Shown here piece by piece: positions 43,569 to 51,706 of a stretch of DNA of 64,000 nucleotides. The DNA comes from Kaistia hirudinis (GTDB taxonomy: Bacteria > Pseudomonadota > Alphaproteobacteria > Rhizobiales > Kaistiaceae). The DNA is taken from NCBI RefSeq assembly GCF_014196455.1, contig NZ_JACIDS010000001.1, forward strand, positions 124,001 to 188,000. Direction: 5' to 3'. The notes below the pieces were generated by a model. The model did no database searches. It was not told the DNA's origin and saw only the letters and a program-made list of their open reading frames with translations. Position numbers and translations under genes: made by a program. Within the stretch, counting starts at the first letter, position 1. The number at the start of each line of letters is the position of its first letter.

Positions 43569-44331
43569 CGCGCCGCACTCCGGTGATCAGGCTGATGATG
43601 TCGCTCTTGTTCGTCTCGGAGACCTTGCGCACGCCCGCGGTCTGGCCGAGCCGCATGACATGGATGCGGTCGGCGACCTCGAAGACGAACCCCATGTCGT
43701 GGCTGACGCAGATGACGGCGGCGCCGCGGCTCCGGAGCGAGCGGATAAGATCGGCGGCATGGGCGGTCTCGCGCACGCCGAGCGCGGCCGTAGGCTCGTC
43801 GAGCAGCACGACCGAGGCGCCGGCCCGCATGCCGCGGGCGATGGCAACGATCTGGCGCTGGCCGCCGGAGAGCATGCCGATCGGCGTGCGGACGGATTTC
43901 ACGGTGACGCCGAGATCATCGAGCAGGTGCCGGGTGTCGGCCTCCATCCGGCGCTTGTCGACGAAGGGGCCGCGCGTCGGCAACTGGCCGATGAACATGT
44001 TGGTCGCGACGTCCAGGCATTCGACGAGCGCGAGATCCTGGAAGACCGTGGCGATGCCGGCATTGCGAGCATCGGCGGGGCTGCGCAGATGGCGCTCGAC
44101 GCCATCCACCGAGATCGTTCCCGAGTCGGGATGATGCACGCCGCTGATCACCTTGATCAGGGTCGATTTGCCGGCGCCGTTGTCGCCGACGATGGCGAGG
44201 ATTTCGCCGGGCTCGACCGACAGGTTCACGTGCGAGAGCGCGTGAACCTGTCCGAAGGACTTCGAGATGTCCTTCAAGTGAAGCCCGGCGGTCCTCGCAT
44301 GAGCCGGAAGCGCATGCGAGGCGTTGGTCAC
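43558..44331 (-). CDS. Sugar ABC transporter ATPase, single-domain FrcA type
   Basis: A 257-residue ATPase with one nucleotide-binding domain: Walker A GDNGAGKST, Q-loop ATVFQDLAL, signature LSGGQRQIV, Walker B VVLLDEPTAAL and switch His CVSHDMG. CUT2 transporters usually have a double-domain RbsA of about 500 residues; the half-size form matches Sinorhizobium FrcA of the fructose system. GTG 44331 overlaps the stop of the binding-protein gene (GTGA). Confidence 0.93.
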   Translation of the reverse strand: MTNASHALPAHARTAGLHLKDISKSFGQVHALSHVNLSVEPGEILAIVGDNGAGKSTLIKVISGVHHPDSGTISVDGVERHLRSPADARNAGIATVFQDLALVECLDVATNMFIGQLPTRGPFVDKRRMEADTRHLLDDLGVTVKSVRTPIGMLSGGQRQIVAIARGMRAGASVVLLDEPTAALGVRETAHAADLIRSLRSRGAAVICVSHDMGFVFEVADRIHVMRLGQTAGVRKVSETNKSDIISLITGVRRDDH

Positions 44332-45263
44332 TTGGCGAGTTCCTGGTCGAGCGTCTCGGCGGTGATGAAGGTGATGCCGGTGTCGACGCTCTTCGGCACG
44401 GCTTCGCCCTTCGACAGCGCGATGATCTTCTCGACGGCGCCCGACGCCATGCCGCAGAAATTCTGCTTGCTGGTGCCATAGAGCGTGCCGTCCTTGAGGC
44501 CGGCCACGACTTCCGGCGTCACGTCGTTGACGACGCCGACGACCTTGCCGGTCAGGCCCTTCTCCTTGATGGCGGTGGTGATGCCGGCGACTGCATTGCC
44601 TTCCCAAGAGAGCACGACATTGACGTCCGGATGCGCCGTGAGCGTCCGGCTGACGACGTCGGTCGTCTGCGTCGGATCGCCGGCATCATAGGCTTCGGCC
44701 ACCAGCGTGACATTGCCGAGCGCGGGCAGCGCCTTGACGAAGCCGTCGACGAAGACGCGGTGCACGCCGCTCGGCTGGTTGCCGAGGATAATGACGTTCT
44801 GCGGGCCGCCGCGCTTGGCGATGTTCTCGGCGACGACCTTGCCCTGGTTGGCGTAGTCCGTGCCCAGCACGATGTCCTGGACGCTGGTCGTGTCGCCGGT
44901 ATTCATGGTCGCCACATACATGCCGGCAGCCTTCGCTTCCTTCATCAGCGGCTCATACATGGCCGAGCTGAAGGGAACGAGGATCAGGCCGTCCGCGCCG
45001 GTGGCGATATATTGCGAGATGCGGTCGAGCACGAACTGCTCGTCCATCTGCAGGCCGGTCGGGCCGGACGTCACGCCCTCGATGCCCGCCTTCTTCACGG
45101 CTTCGTTGAAGCACTTGTCCGCTTCCTGGAACACCGGATAGGCCGGCAGCGGGTTGGCGAAGGCGATCTTCTTGACCGGACGCAGGTCGTCGGCTGAGGC
45201 GGCACCGGCCGACAGCGCAAGCATCATCGCGGCGACAGACGTCGCCAATACGCGCAGTTTCAT
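44328..45263 (-). CDS. Sugar-binding periplasmic protein of an ABC importer
   Basis: A 311-residue type I periplasmic binding protein: signal peptide about residues 1-24 (MMLALSAGAASA), then the Peripla_BP_4 fold with ISQYIATGADGLILVPFSSA, GTDYANQGKVVAENIAKRGG and VVGVVNDVTPEVVAGLKDG. It delivers a sugar to the permease/ATPase. First gene of the operon that ends with the esterase-GntR fusion; GAGGAAAA precedes its ATG. Confidence 0.93.
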   Translation of the reverse strand: MKLRVLATSVAAMMLALSAGAASADDLRPVKKIAFANPLPAYPVFQEADKCFNEAVKKAGIEGVTSGPTGLQMDEQFVLDRISQYIATGADGLILVPFSSAMYEPLMKEAKAAGMYVATMNTGDTTSVQDIVLGTDYANQGKVVAENIAKRGGPQNVIILGNQPSGVHRVFVDGFVKALPALGNVTLVAEAYDAGDPTQTTDVVSRTLTAHPDVNVVLSWEGNAVAGITTAIKEKGLTGKVVGVVNDVTPEVVAGLKDGTLYGTSKQNFCGMASGAVEKIIALSKGEAVPKSVDTGITFITAETLDQELAK

Positions 45264-45739
45264 GATTTTCCTCCCGTCGGCGATCTCCTCCCGCCGAACG
45301 GATCGAATTATCGAGGGGAATCGAAACGCGTCAATGCGGTGACCCCATCTACTCCAACCATAGGCCGCAAAAATTGCTAATCGGATGGCCCATCGCACTG
45401 AAATGGGCCGGAAATGACCTGTATTGTCGGAGTATTGGTTCACCAGCTTGCTGCCGGGAGGCGCAAAGCGAGCCGGTCCCGCACCGGCATAAAGCCTTCC
45501 GGGCGGATCGACGGGCGCGTCTCGGACAGCGCTGAACGCGACCGGTCGCCATCGGCCGGCGTGTGGAAGCGGGGGCGTGGAGATGGAGCGCGAATAGGGC
45601 TTGCCCGGCCGTTGTGGCAGGACCGCCGAGCCGACGCAGCAGCGTAAGCCGCTGCCGGTTCCCCGCCGAGGGGCAGCGCAAAACGCTGCCCTTCACCTGA
45701 GGGCGGAAGAATGAAGACCGGGCGGCGCGGCGCTTGGCC
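45264..45739. other. Non-coding region upstream of the sugar ABC operon and downstream of parE
   Basis: 476 bases with no credible gene. The part nearest 45263-45400 is AT-richer and should hold the operon promoter. TGGT-TC-ACCA (45436-45445) is a possible GntR half-site pair. GGGCAGCG-CAAAA-CGCTGCCC (45671-45691) is a perfect 8-bp hairpin 50 bases past the parE stop, without a T-tract on either side. Confidence 0.6.
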
Positions 45740-47785
45740 TCAGATGTCCAGTTCTTCCGCGAAGGCGGCGTTGTCCTGGATGAAGCGGAAGCGCTCCTCG
45801 GGCTTGTTGCCCATCAACTGCTCGACCGTATCGCGGGTGAGCTCGATCTCGCCGTCGATGATGTCGACGCGGAGCAGCATGCGCTTCGCGGGATCCATCG
45901 TCGTTTCCTTGAGCTGTGACGGCAGCATTTCGCCGAGGCCCTTGAAGCGACCGATCTCGATCTTGCCCTTGCCGGTGAATTCCTTCTGCAGCAATTCGTC
46001 CTTGTGCGCGTCGTCGCGGGCATAGAGAGTCTTGCCGCCCTGGCTGATGCGGTAGAGCGGCGGGACGGCGAGGAAGAGGTGGCCGGAGCGGATCATCTCC
46101 GGCATCTCGCGATAGAAGAAGGTGATGAGCAGCGACGCGATATGGGCGCCGTCGACATCGGCGTCCGTCATGATGATGACCTTGTCGTAGCGAAGGTCGT
46201 CATTGCGATAGTTGTTGCGCGTGCCGACGCCCAGCGCCTGCATCAGGTCGGCGAGCTGTTGGTTCTGGGCCAGCTTCTCGCGTCCGGCATTGGCGACGTT
46301 GAGGATCTTGCCGCGGAGCGGCAGCACGGCCTGGCTCGCCCGGCTGCGGGCCTGCTTGGCGGAGCCGCCTGCGGAATCGCCCTCGACGATGAAGATCTCG
46401 CTGCCCTGCGCCGCGGATTGGCTGCAATCCGCCAGCTTGCCGGGCAGGCGCAGCTTGCGCACGGCCGTCTTGCGGCTGACTTCCTTTTCCTGCCGGCGGC
46501 GAAGTCGTTCCTCGGCCCGCTCAATCACCCAGTCAAGCAGCCGCGTAGCTTCCTGCGGCGAGGCGGCGAGCCAATGGTCGAACGGGTCGCCGATCGCTTT
46601 CTCGACGATGCGGGTCGCCTCGCCCGAGGCGAGGCGGTCCTTGGTCTGGCCGACGAATTCGGGTTCGCGGACGAAGACGGACAGCATCGCCGCGCAGGAT
46701 GTCATCACGTCCTCGGCGGTGATCGCGGCGGCGCGCTTGTTGCCGGTCAGTTCGGCATAGGCCTTGAGGCCGCGGAGCAGGGCTGTGCGCAGGCCCTGTT
46801 CATGGGTGCCGCCATCCGGCGTGGGGACCGTGTTGCAGTAGGAGCGGACATAGCCGTCGCCGGGGAACCAGGCGACGGCCCATTCGGCCGCGCCGTGGCC
46901 GGACTGCTTGTCGGTCCGGCCTGAGAAAATCTGCGACGTCACGAGATTTTCGCCGGTCAGGGCGTCGGCGAGATAGTCCTTGAGGCCGCCGGGGAAATGG
47001 AACTCGGCCTCGGCCGGCGTATTGGCGTCGCCCTCGAGCAGTTCGGCGTCGCAATTCCAGCGGATCTTCACGCCGCCGAACAGATAGGCCTTGGAACGGG
47101 CCATGGCGAAGATGCGCGACGGCTTGAAATGCGCGCTCTTGCCGAAGATGTCCGGGTCGGGACGAAAGCGGGTGCGCGTTCCGCGGCGATTATGGACTTC
47201 GCCGACCGCGACGAGGGCCGATGTCGGCTTGCCGCGCGAAAAAGTCTGTCGATACAGGCGCTTGCCGCGCGCGACCTCGACTTCGAGGCTCTCCGAGAGC
47301 GCATTGACGACGGAGACGCCGACGCCGTGCAGGCCGCCCGAGGTCTCGTAGACCTTCGAATCGAACTTTCCGCCCGAATGCAGCGTCGTCATGATGACTT
47401 CGAGGGCGGACTTGTCCTTGAACTTGGGATGCGGGTCGACCGGAATGCCGCGGCCATTGTCGTTGACCGTCAGATAACCGTCCTTCTCGAGATAGACCTC
47501 GATGAAGGTCGCATGTCCGGCGACGGCCTCGTCCATCGAATTGTCGATGACTTCGGCAAAGAGATGATGGAGCGCCTTCTCGTCCGTTCCGCCGATATAC
47601 ATGCCGGGACGGCGGCGGACGGGCTCGAGCCCTTCGAGAACCTCGATATCGGCGGCGGAATAGTCGGACTCGGCGGACGAATTCGTCGGGCTGGCGGGGG
47701 CAGGGCGGCGCGGGCGCGGGGCGCGCTCCTCGATGTCCTCGATGCGCGTGGCTGCCTGGCCGAACAGGTCCTTGGTGTCGTCCAT
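45740..47785 (-). CDS. parE: DNA topoisomerase IV subunit B
   Basis: A 681-residue GHKL ATPase subunit of topoisomerase IV, which decatenates daughter chromosomes. The ATP fold has EVIDNSMDEAVAG, VNDNGRGIPVDPHPKF and SGGLHGVGVSVVNALS; the Toprim end has IFIVEGDSAGGSAKQARSR, LPLRGKILNVANA and MTDADVDGAHIASL. A C-terminal segment GRFKGLGEMLPSQLKETTMD identifies the ParE/GyrB tail without the GyrB insert. The first 40 residues are an Ala/Pro/Arg-rich extension. GGAG sits 5 bases before the ATG at 47785. Confidence 0.96.
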   Translation of the reverse strand: MDDTKDLFGQAATRIEDIEERAPRPRRPAPASPTNSSAESDYSAADIEVLEGLEPVRRRPGMYIGGTDEKALHHLFAEVIDNSMDEAVAGHATFIEVYLEKDGYLTVNDNGRGIPVDPHPKFKDKSALEVIMTTLHSGGKFDSKVYETSGGLHGVGVSVVNALSESLEVEVARGKRLYRQTFSRGKPTSALVAVGEVHNRRGTRTRFRPDPDIFGKSAHFKPSRIFAMARSKAYLFGGVKIRWNCDAELLEGDANTPAEAEFHFPGGLKDYLADALTGENLVTSQIFSGRTDKQSGHGAAEWAVAWFPGDGYVRSYCNTVPTPDGGTHEQGLRTALLRGLKAYAELTGNKRAAAITAEDVMTSCAAMLSVFVREPEFVGQTKDRLASGEATRIVEKAIGDPFDHWLAASPQEATRLLDWVIERAEERLRRRQEKEVSRKTAVRKLRLPGKLADCSQSAAQGSEIFIVEGDSAGGSAKQARSRASQAVLPLRGKILNVANAGREKLAQNQQLADLMQALGVGTRNNYRNDDLRYDKVIIMTDADVDGAHIASLLITFFYREMPEMIRSGHLFLAVPPLYRISQGGKTLYARDDAHKDELLQKEFTGKGKIEIGRFKGLGEMLPSQLKETTMDPAKRMLLRVDIIDGEIELTRDTVEQLMGNKPEERFRFIQDNAAFAEELDI

Positions 47786-48331
47786 CGTCGCTCCATTCCG
47801 GTCGGGGCCGCAGAGATGAGGCGTGGGCGCCGTCGAATCAAGCACGAATCTTGCCACGAGCCGCGCCGCCGCACGAGGGCATGGCCCGTGATCGCCCGCA
47901 GGCCGCCAATGGCGACGGCCCGGGCATGGATCGGGCGCCCCTCGGAAAATGTGGCCGGCCACCTCTCGCGCTTGTGTCGTCTCCGCAACAGTGTGGCCGC
48001 AACTCAACCGAGTCCGGTCCGCCCGGGCTCACCTGCCGCCTTTCAGCCATAAACAGAAACGAGCGTCGCAATCATCCGGGGGCGGATAGGATCGACCTTG
48101 CAGAGTATCGGCGACTTTTTTCATTGGCGTTCCATTGCGTGCGCGACCGATACGGTGGCCGCACAGATGGCAGCAGCGGGCGGCCCAGCTTTCGCCAGAA
48201 ACGTGGTCCATTTTCCGAGACATCGGGTCACGGGTCGCGAAGTAGGGCTGCAGTCTGCAGTGCGTGCCTGGATGAGTTGGACTCCGCTCGCCCTCGACAG
48301 GGTGAGGTCTTCGATTTCGAAATGGCGGGCT
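47786..48331. other. Non-coding region between divergent parE and the ExoR-like gene
   Basis: About 546 bases. An open frame runs through it into the ExoR-like gene (from TTG 48098), but its residues before 48332 look non-coding. I see no RNA gene, repeat or clear operator. Confidence 0.5.
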
Positions 48332-49159
48332 ATGCGTATTCGTGACGCGTTCGGCGGTTTGGCCCTCATTGGCCTCGGGGTGATCTGCTCCGCCTCGACC
48401 TTCTTTCCGCGCGATGCCGCCGCGCTCGACGCCAAGACTCTCGACAAGAACGCGACCCCGGTCGAGGCTTTCCGCTTCGGCTTCAACGCCTACAAGCAGG
48501 GCGACAAGACCGCCGCGGTCGAGGCGCTGACCTATGCCGCCGAGAAAGGGCATGCCGCCGCGCAGTGGAAGCTCGGGCGGATGTATGCCGAGGGCGACGG
48601 GCTCGCCAAGGACGACATGAAGGCGTTCGAGCTCTTCAGCGAAGTCGCCGATGCCCATGCCGACGACAATCCCAACGCCGCCTCGGCCCGGTTCGTGTCG
48701 AATGCCTTCGTGGCGCTCGGCCGCTATTATCGCGACGGCATACCGAACAGCGCGGTGACGCCCGATTTCGGCCGCGCCCGGCAGATGTTCTCCTATGCGG
48801 CATCGTATTTCGGCGATTCCGATGCGCAGCTCAATCTCGCCCGCATGTTCTATGAAGGGCAGGGCGGCGAGCGCGACCCGCGGCAGGCGGTCCGCTGGGC
48901 CAAGCTCGCGGCGAACAAGGGCAATGTCGGCGCGCAGGCGCTGCTCGGCCATATGCTGTTCGAAGGCGAGGGCGTCTCGCGCGAACCGGTGATCGGCCTC
49001 ATGTTCCTGACCGTGGCGCGCGATCGCTCCCAGCCGCTCGATCCCTGGATCCAGGAGATGCAGGAGCAGGCGTTCTCGCTCGCGACCGAGACCGAGCGGC
49101 GCACGGCGCTCGCCATGGCCGACGACTGGCTGAACAAGAACGTCAAGGCGGGCCCCTGA
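48332..49159 (+). CDS. exoR: ExoR-like periplasmic Sel1-repeat protein
   Basis: A 275-residue exported protein with a signal peptide (about 1-30) and Sel1/TPR-like repeats: AVEALTYAAEKGHAAAQWKL, ARMFYEGQGGERDPRQAVRW and LGHMLFEGEGVSREPVIGLM. Length, the intermediate GRYYRDGIPNSAVTPDF segment and the end (WIQEMQEQAFSLATETERR) resemble Sinorhizobium ExoR (268 residues), the periplasmic inhibitor of the ExoS/ChvI two-component system controlling exopolysaccharide and motility. The identification is from pattern memory, and another Sel1 protein is possible. ATG 48332 gives the expected signal peptide; a 353-residue form from 48098 lacks one. Confidence 0.75.
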   Translation: MRIRDAFGGLALIGLGVICSASTFFPRDAAALDAKTLDKNATPVEAFRFGFNAYKQGDKTAAVEALTYAAEKGHAAAQWKLGRMYAEGDGLAKDDMKAFELFSEVADAHADDNPNAASARFVSNAFVALGRYYRDGIPNSAVTPDFGRARQMFSYAASYFGDSDAQLNLARMFYEGQGGERDPRQAVRWAKLAANKGNVGAQALLGHMLFEGEGVSREPVIGLMFLTVARDRSQPLDPWIQEMQEQAFSLATETERRTALAMADDWLNKNVKAGP

Positions 49160-49338
49160 GGCGCCGCGAGCCAGATCTGTCGCCGCCGCAGCACATAGGC
49201 GGGGGATTGCACTGCATCGAGGCACTGCGCGGCTTGATAGGGTGAACCCCTTCGGGCGATGATCGTCGTCCGCCCTCCCGGAGCGCGCCGCCGATGCGGC
49301 GGCATGACCGGCCGAGCGGCCGCGTGGAGGAGCATCGG

Positions 49339-49437
49339 ATGGCCCCCGTCGCCGCAAAGCGATGGCGATCGAGCATGGAACGGCCGATGGCGCGCCGGTC
49401 CCGATCGAGGGCAGCGACGGCCAAGGCCGCGTCATGA
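49339..49437 (+). CDS. Possible 32-codon leader peptide coupled to the OmpA-repeat gene
   Basis: A short frame starting at ATG 49339, 8 bases after a strong GGAGG (49326-49330), encoding an Arg/Ala/Ser-rich 32-residue peptide (MAPVAAKRWRSSMERPMARR at the start). Its TGA overlaps the ATG at 49434 of the large envelope gene (ATGA). The large gene itself has only a weak AAGG site, so the leader may deliver ribosomes by coupling. The peptide may have no function of its own. Confidence 0.45.
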   Translation: MAPVAAKRWRSSMERPMARRSRSRAATAKAAS

Positions 49438-51569
49438 GCCGCTGGCGCCTCTATCTCATTCCCTGCCTCGTGGTTGCGACGCTGCTGACCGGCGTGGCGC
49501 TGGTGCTCAATCTGCGCCGGGTCGAGGCCGAGCTCGCGGCGCAGGTCGACGCCATCCTCGTCGCCGACGGCCAATCCTGGGCCAGCGCCGAGGTCAGCGG
49601 CCGCACGGCGACGATCATGGGAACCGCGCCCACCCTCATCGCGCAGCGATTCGCGCTCGAATCGGCCGATCGCGTCTGGGGCGTCGCGCGCGTCGTGGAT
49701 GGCAGCGGACTGCTGCCGCTGCAGCCGCGCTATTTTTGGACCGCGACCAAGCGGGGGGACCGGCTGGAGATCACCGGCTTCGTGCCGTCCGAGGACGAGC
49801 GCGTCGCGATCATCGCGACCGCGAAGCGCCTGCTGCCGGCTCTTCAGATCGATGACAAGACGCAGCTGGCGCGCGGCCAGCCGGTCGATTTCCTGCCCAT
49901 CGTCCAATATGCGATCGCGCGCATGACGGAGCTCGCCGAGGGATCGGTCTCGGTGAACGGGCCGGCGCTGACGATCGACGGTACCGCCCGCAACGAGGAG
50001 GAATTCGCCTCCGCCGCCCATGCCCTCTCCGTCGCGCTGCCGGCGAGCGCGTCGCTGCATTCGATCCGCATCCTGCCGCCGCGGACGGAGCGCTTCGCCT
50101 GGCGGCTCGATTTCGACGGCCGAAATGCGGTCATGACCGGCTTCGTGCCGTCGGACCGCGCCCGCGCCGATGTCGAGGCGGCGCTCCGCGCGACGATCCC
50201 GGATATCGTGTTCGACGATCGGGCCGTGCTCGCCTCCGGCGCGCCGGAGAGCTTCGCCTCGGCCGCCACCTTCGCCGCCTATCAGCTGGCGCATCTCAGC
50301 GAGGGCTGGGCCAGCCTGGACGGGACAGTGCTGAGCATGGAGGGCAAGGCGCGCAGCGTGGCGGATTACGAGCAGGCGCTGGCCGAGATCGATGCGCGCG
50401 AGGGCCGCACCGGCAACAGCATCGAGTTCGGATCGATCGATATCGTCCCGGCCGCCGTCGACCCCTATGTCTGGCGCGCCGAGCGCTCGCCGACCGCCCT
50501 GACGCTGAGCGGCTATGTGCCGAATGCGGAGGTGCGGGCGAGCGTCCTCGCCAAGGCGTCCACGCTGTTCGCCGGCCTTCCGATCGTGGATCACCTGCGA
50601 GTCGCGGAAGGCGACCCCAAGATGGACTGGATCGGCGCCATCAGCTTCGCCCTCGAACAGCTCTCGCGCCTCGGCAAGGGCTCCGTCGCGCTGACGGGCC
50701 GCCAATACGATGTCGCGGGCGAGGCGCTGTCGACGCCGGATTTCCACCTGATCGAGACCGAGCTGGCCAAGACGCTGCCCGCCAGCATGGAGCTGCGCCA
50801 TAAATCGGTCGCGCCCGCGCCGATCTCGCCCTACCTCTTCTCCGCCGTCCGCAGCACGGACCGGCTGACTTTCGCTGGCTATGTGCCGACCGATGACGCG
50901 GCGCGCGCGATCGTCGCGCTCGCCGAGCCGAAGTTCCAGGACGAGAAGATCGACATCCGTCTCGAACTCGCCGGTGGCGTGCCGGATCAATTCGTCGATG
51001 CGGTCGGCGCCGGTCTGCAGGCGGTGAGCCGGCTCAATGGCGGGCGGATCGACCTCGTCGATACCCGCCTCTCGGTGTCCGGCGTCGCCGTCTCCGAACC
51101 GGCGCGGGCCGCCATCGAGGCGGGCCTTCGCCGGGGCCTTCCGGACGGGTACGACCTCGCGACGTCGATGACCGTCGCGATCAGCGGTGAACCCCTTTCG
51201 GGCGCCGAATGCCAGGCCGCGCTCCGCGCCGAGCTGGCGCAGGACCAGATCGCCTTCGACGGCACCAAGGCGAATGTGCTCGAGGACAGCTACGGCCTGA
51301 TCGACCGGCTCGCGGCCATCATGCAGCGCTGCCCGGCCGCGACCATCGAGGTGGCCGGCCATACGGATTCGTCCGGCAGCCCGCGGCGCAACCAGTCGCT
51401 GAGCGAGGAGCGGGCGCGGGCCGTCGTTGATCTGCTCGTTGCCGATGGCGTGCGCCGCGAGCGGCTCGACACGATCGGCTATGGACAATCGCGGCCGATC
51501 GCGTCGAACTCGACGAATGCCGGCCGGGCGCAGAACCGGCGCATCGAATTCAACATCGTGGGACAATAG
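49434..51569 (+). CDS. OmpA-family envelope protein with four BON-like repeats
   Basis: A 711-residue protein: short basic N-terminus and one hydrophobic span (RLYLIPCLVVATLLTGVALV, residues 4-23), a large periplasmic part, and a C-terminal OmpA peptidoglycan-binding domain (IEVAGHTDSSGSPRRNQSLS, RAQNRRIEFNIV). The periplasmic part holds four copies of a unit reading (Y/F)-x-W/F-x-A followed by L-(T/E)-(I/L/F)-(T/S/A)-G-(F/Y)-V-P: ITGFVPSEDER, MTGFVPSDRAR, LSGYVPNAEVR and FAGYVPTDDAA. It may tether the inner membrane to peptidoglycan. ATG 49434 is favoured by the ATGA overlap; an in-frame ATG at 49362 would add 24 residues. Confidence 0.87.
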   Translation: MSRWRLYLIPCLVVATLLTGVALVLNLRRVEAELAAQVDAILVADGQSWASAEVSGRTATIMGTAPTLIAQRFALESADRVWGVARVVDGSGLLPLQPRYFWTATKRGDRLEITGFVPSEDERVAIIATAKRLLPALQIDDKTQLARGQPVDFLPIVQYAIARMTELAEGSVSVNGPALTIDGTARNEEEFASAAHALSVALPASASLHSIRILPPRTERFAWRLDFDGRNAVMTGFVPSDRARADVEAALRATIPDIVFDDRAVLASGAPESFASAATFAAYQLAHLSEGWASLDGTVLSMEGKARSVADYEQALAEIDAREGRTGNSIEFGSIDIVPAAVDPYVWRAERSPTALTLSGYVPNAEVRASVLAKASTLFAGLPIVDHLRVAEGDPKMDWIGAISFALEQLSRLGKGSVALTGRQYDVAGEALSTPDFHLIETELAKTLPASMELRHKSVAPAPISPYLFSAVRSTDRLTFAGYVPTDDAARAIVALAEPKFQDEKIDIRLELAGGVPDQFVDAVGAGLQAVSRLNGGRIDLVDTRLSVSGVAVSEPARAAIEAGLRRGLPDGYDLATSMTVAISGEPLSGAECQAALRAELAQDQIAFDGTKANVLEDSYGLIDRLAAIMQRCPAATIEVAGHTDSSGSPRRNQSLSEERARAVVDLLVADGVRRERLDTIGYGQSRPIASNSTNAGRAQNRRIEFNIVGQ

Positions 51570-51577
51570 GGGCGGCC

Positions 51578-51706
51578 TTGGCCTATCTGATCGTCCAGTA
51601 CTGGCACTATCTGGCGGCTTCGGCGGCCTGCGGCGTGCTGGTCGGCTGGTGGGCCCAGGGCACGCGTCGCAGCCGCCGGACCGAGCCGGGAGACGAGCTC
51701 CCATGA
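51578..51706 (+). CDS. Small single-span membrane protein (42 residues)
   Basis: A short gene from TTG 51578 to a TGA that overlaps the next ATG (ATGA at 51703-51706). AGGGGCGG precedes it at good distance, and it begins 8 bases after the OmpA-repeat gene. The peptide has one hydrophobic helix (YLAASAACGVLVGWWA, about residues 12-27) and a basic-acidic tail (TRRSRRTEPGDELP). I know no function; coupling suggests a partner of the two flanking envelope proteins. Confidence 0.6.
   Translation: MAYLIVQYWHYLAASAACGVLVGWWAQGTRRSRRTEPGDELP

Noticed and set aside
45671-45691. Hairpin GGGCAGCG-CAAAA-CGCTGCCC as a parE terminator
   Set aside because: The stem is good, but neither strand has a following T run; it is noted within the intergenic entry only.
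48098-48331. Longer ExoR-like protein from TTG 48098
   Set aside because: It would bury the signal peptide 78 residues in, and the extra residues look non-coding.
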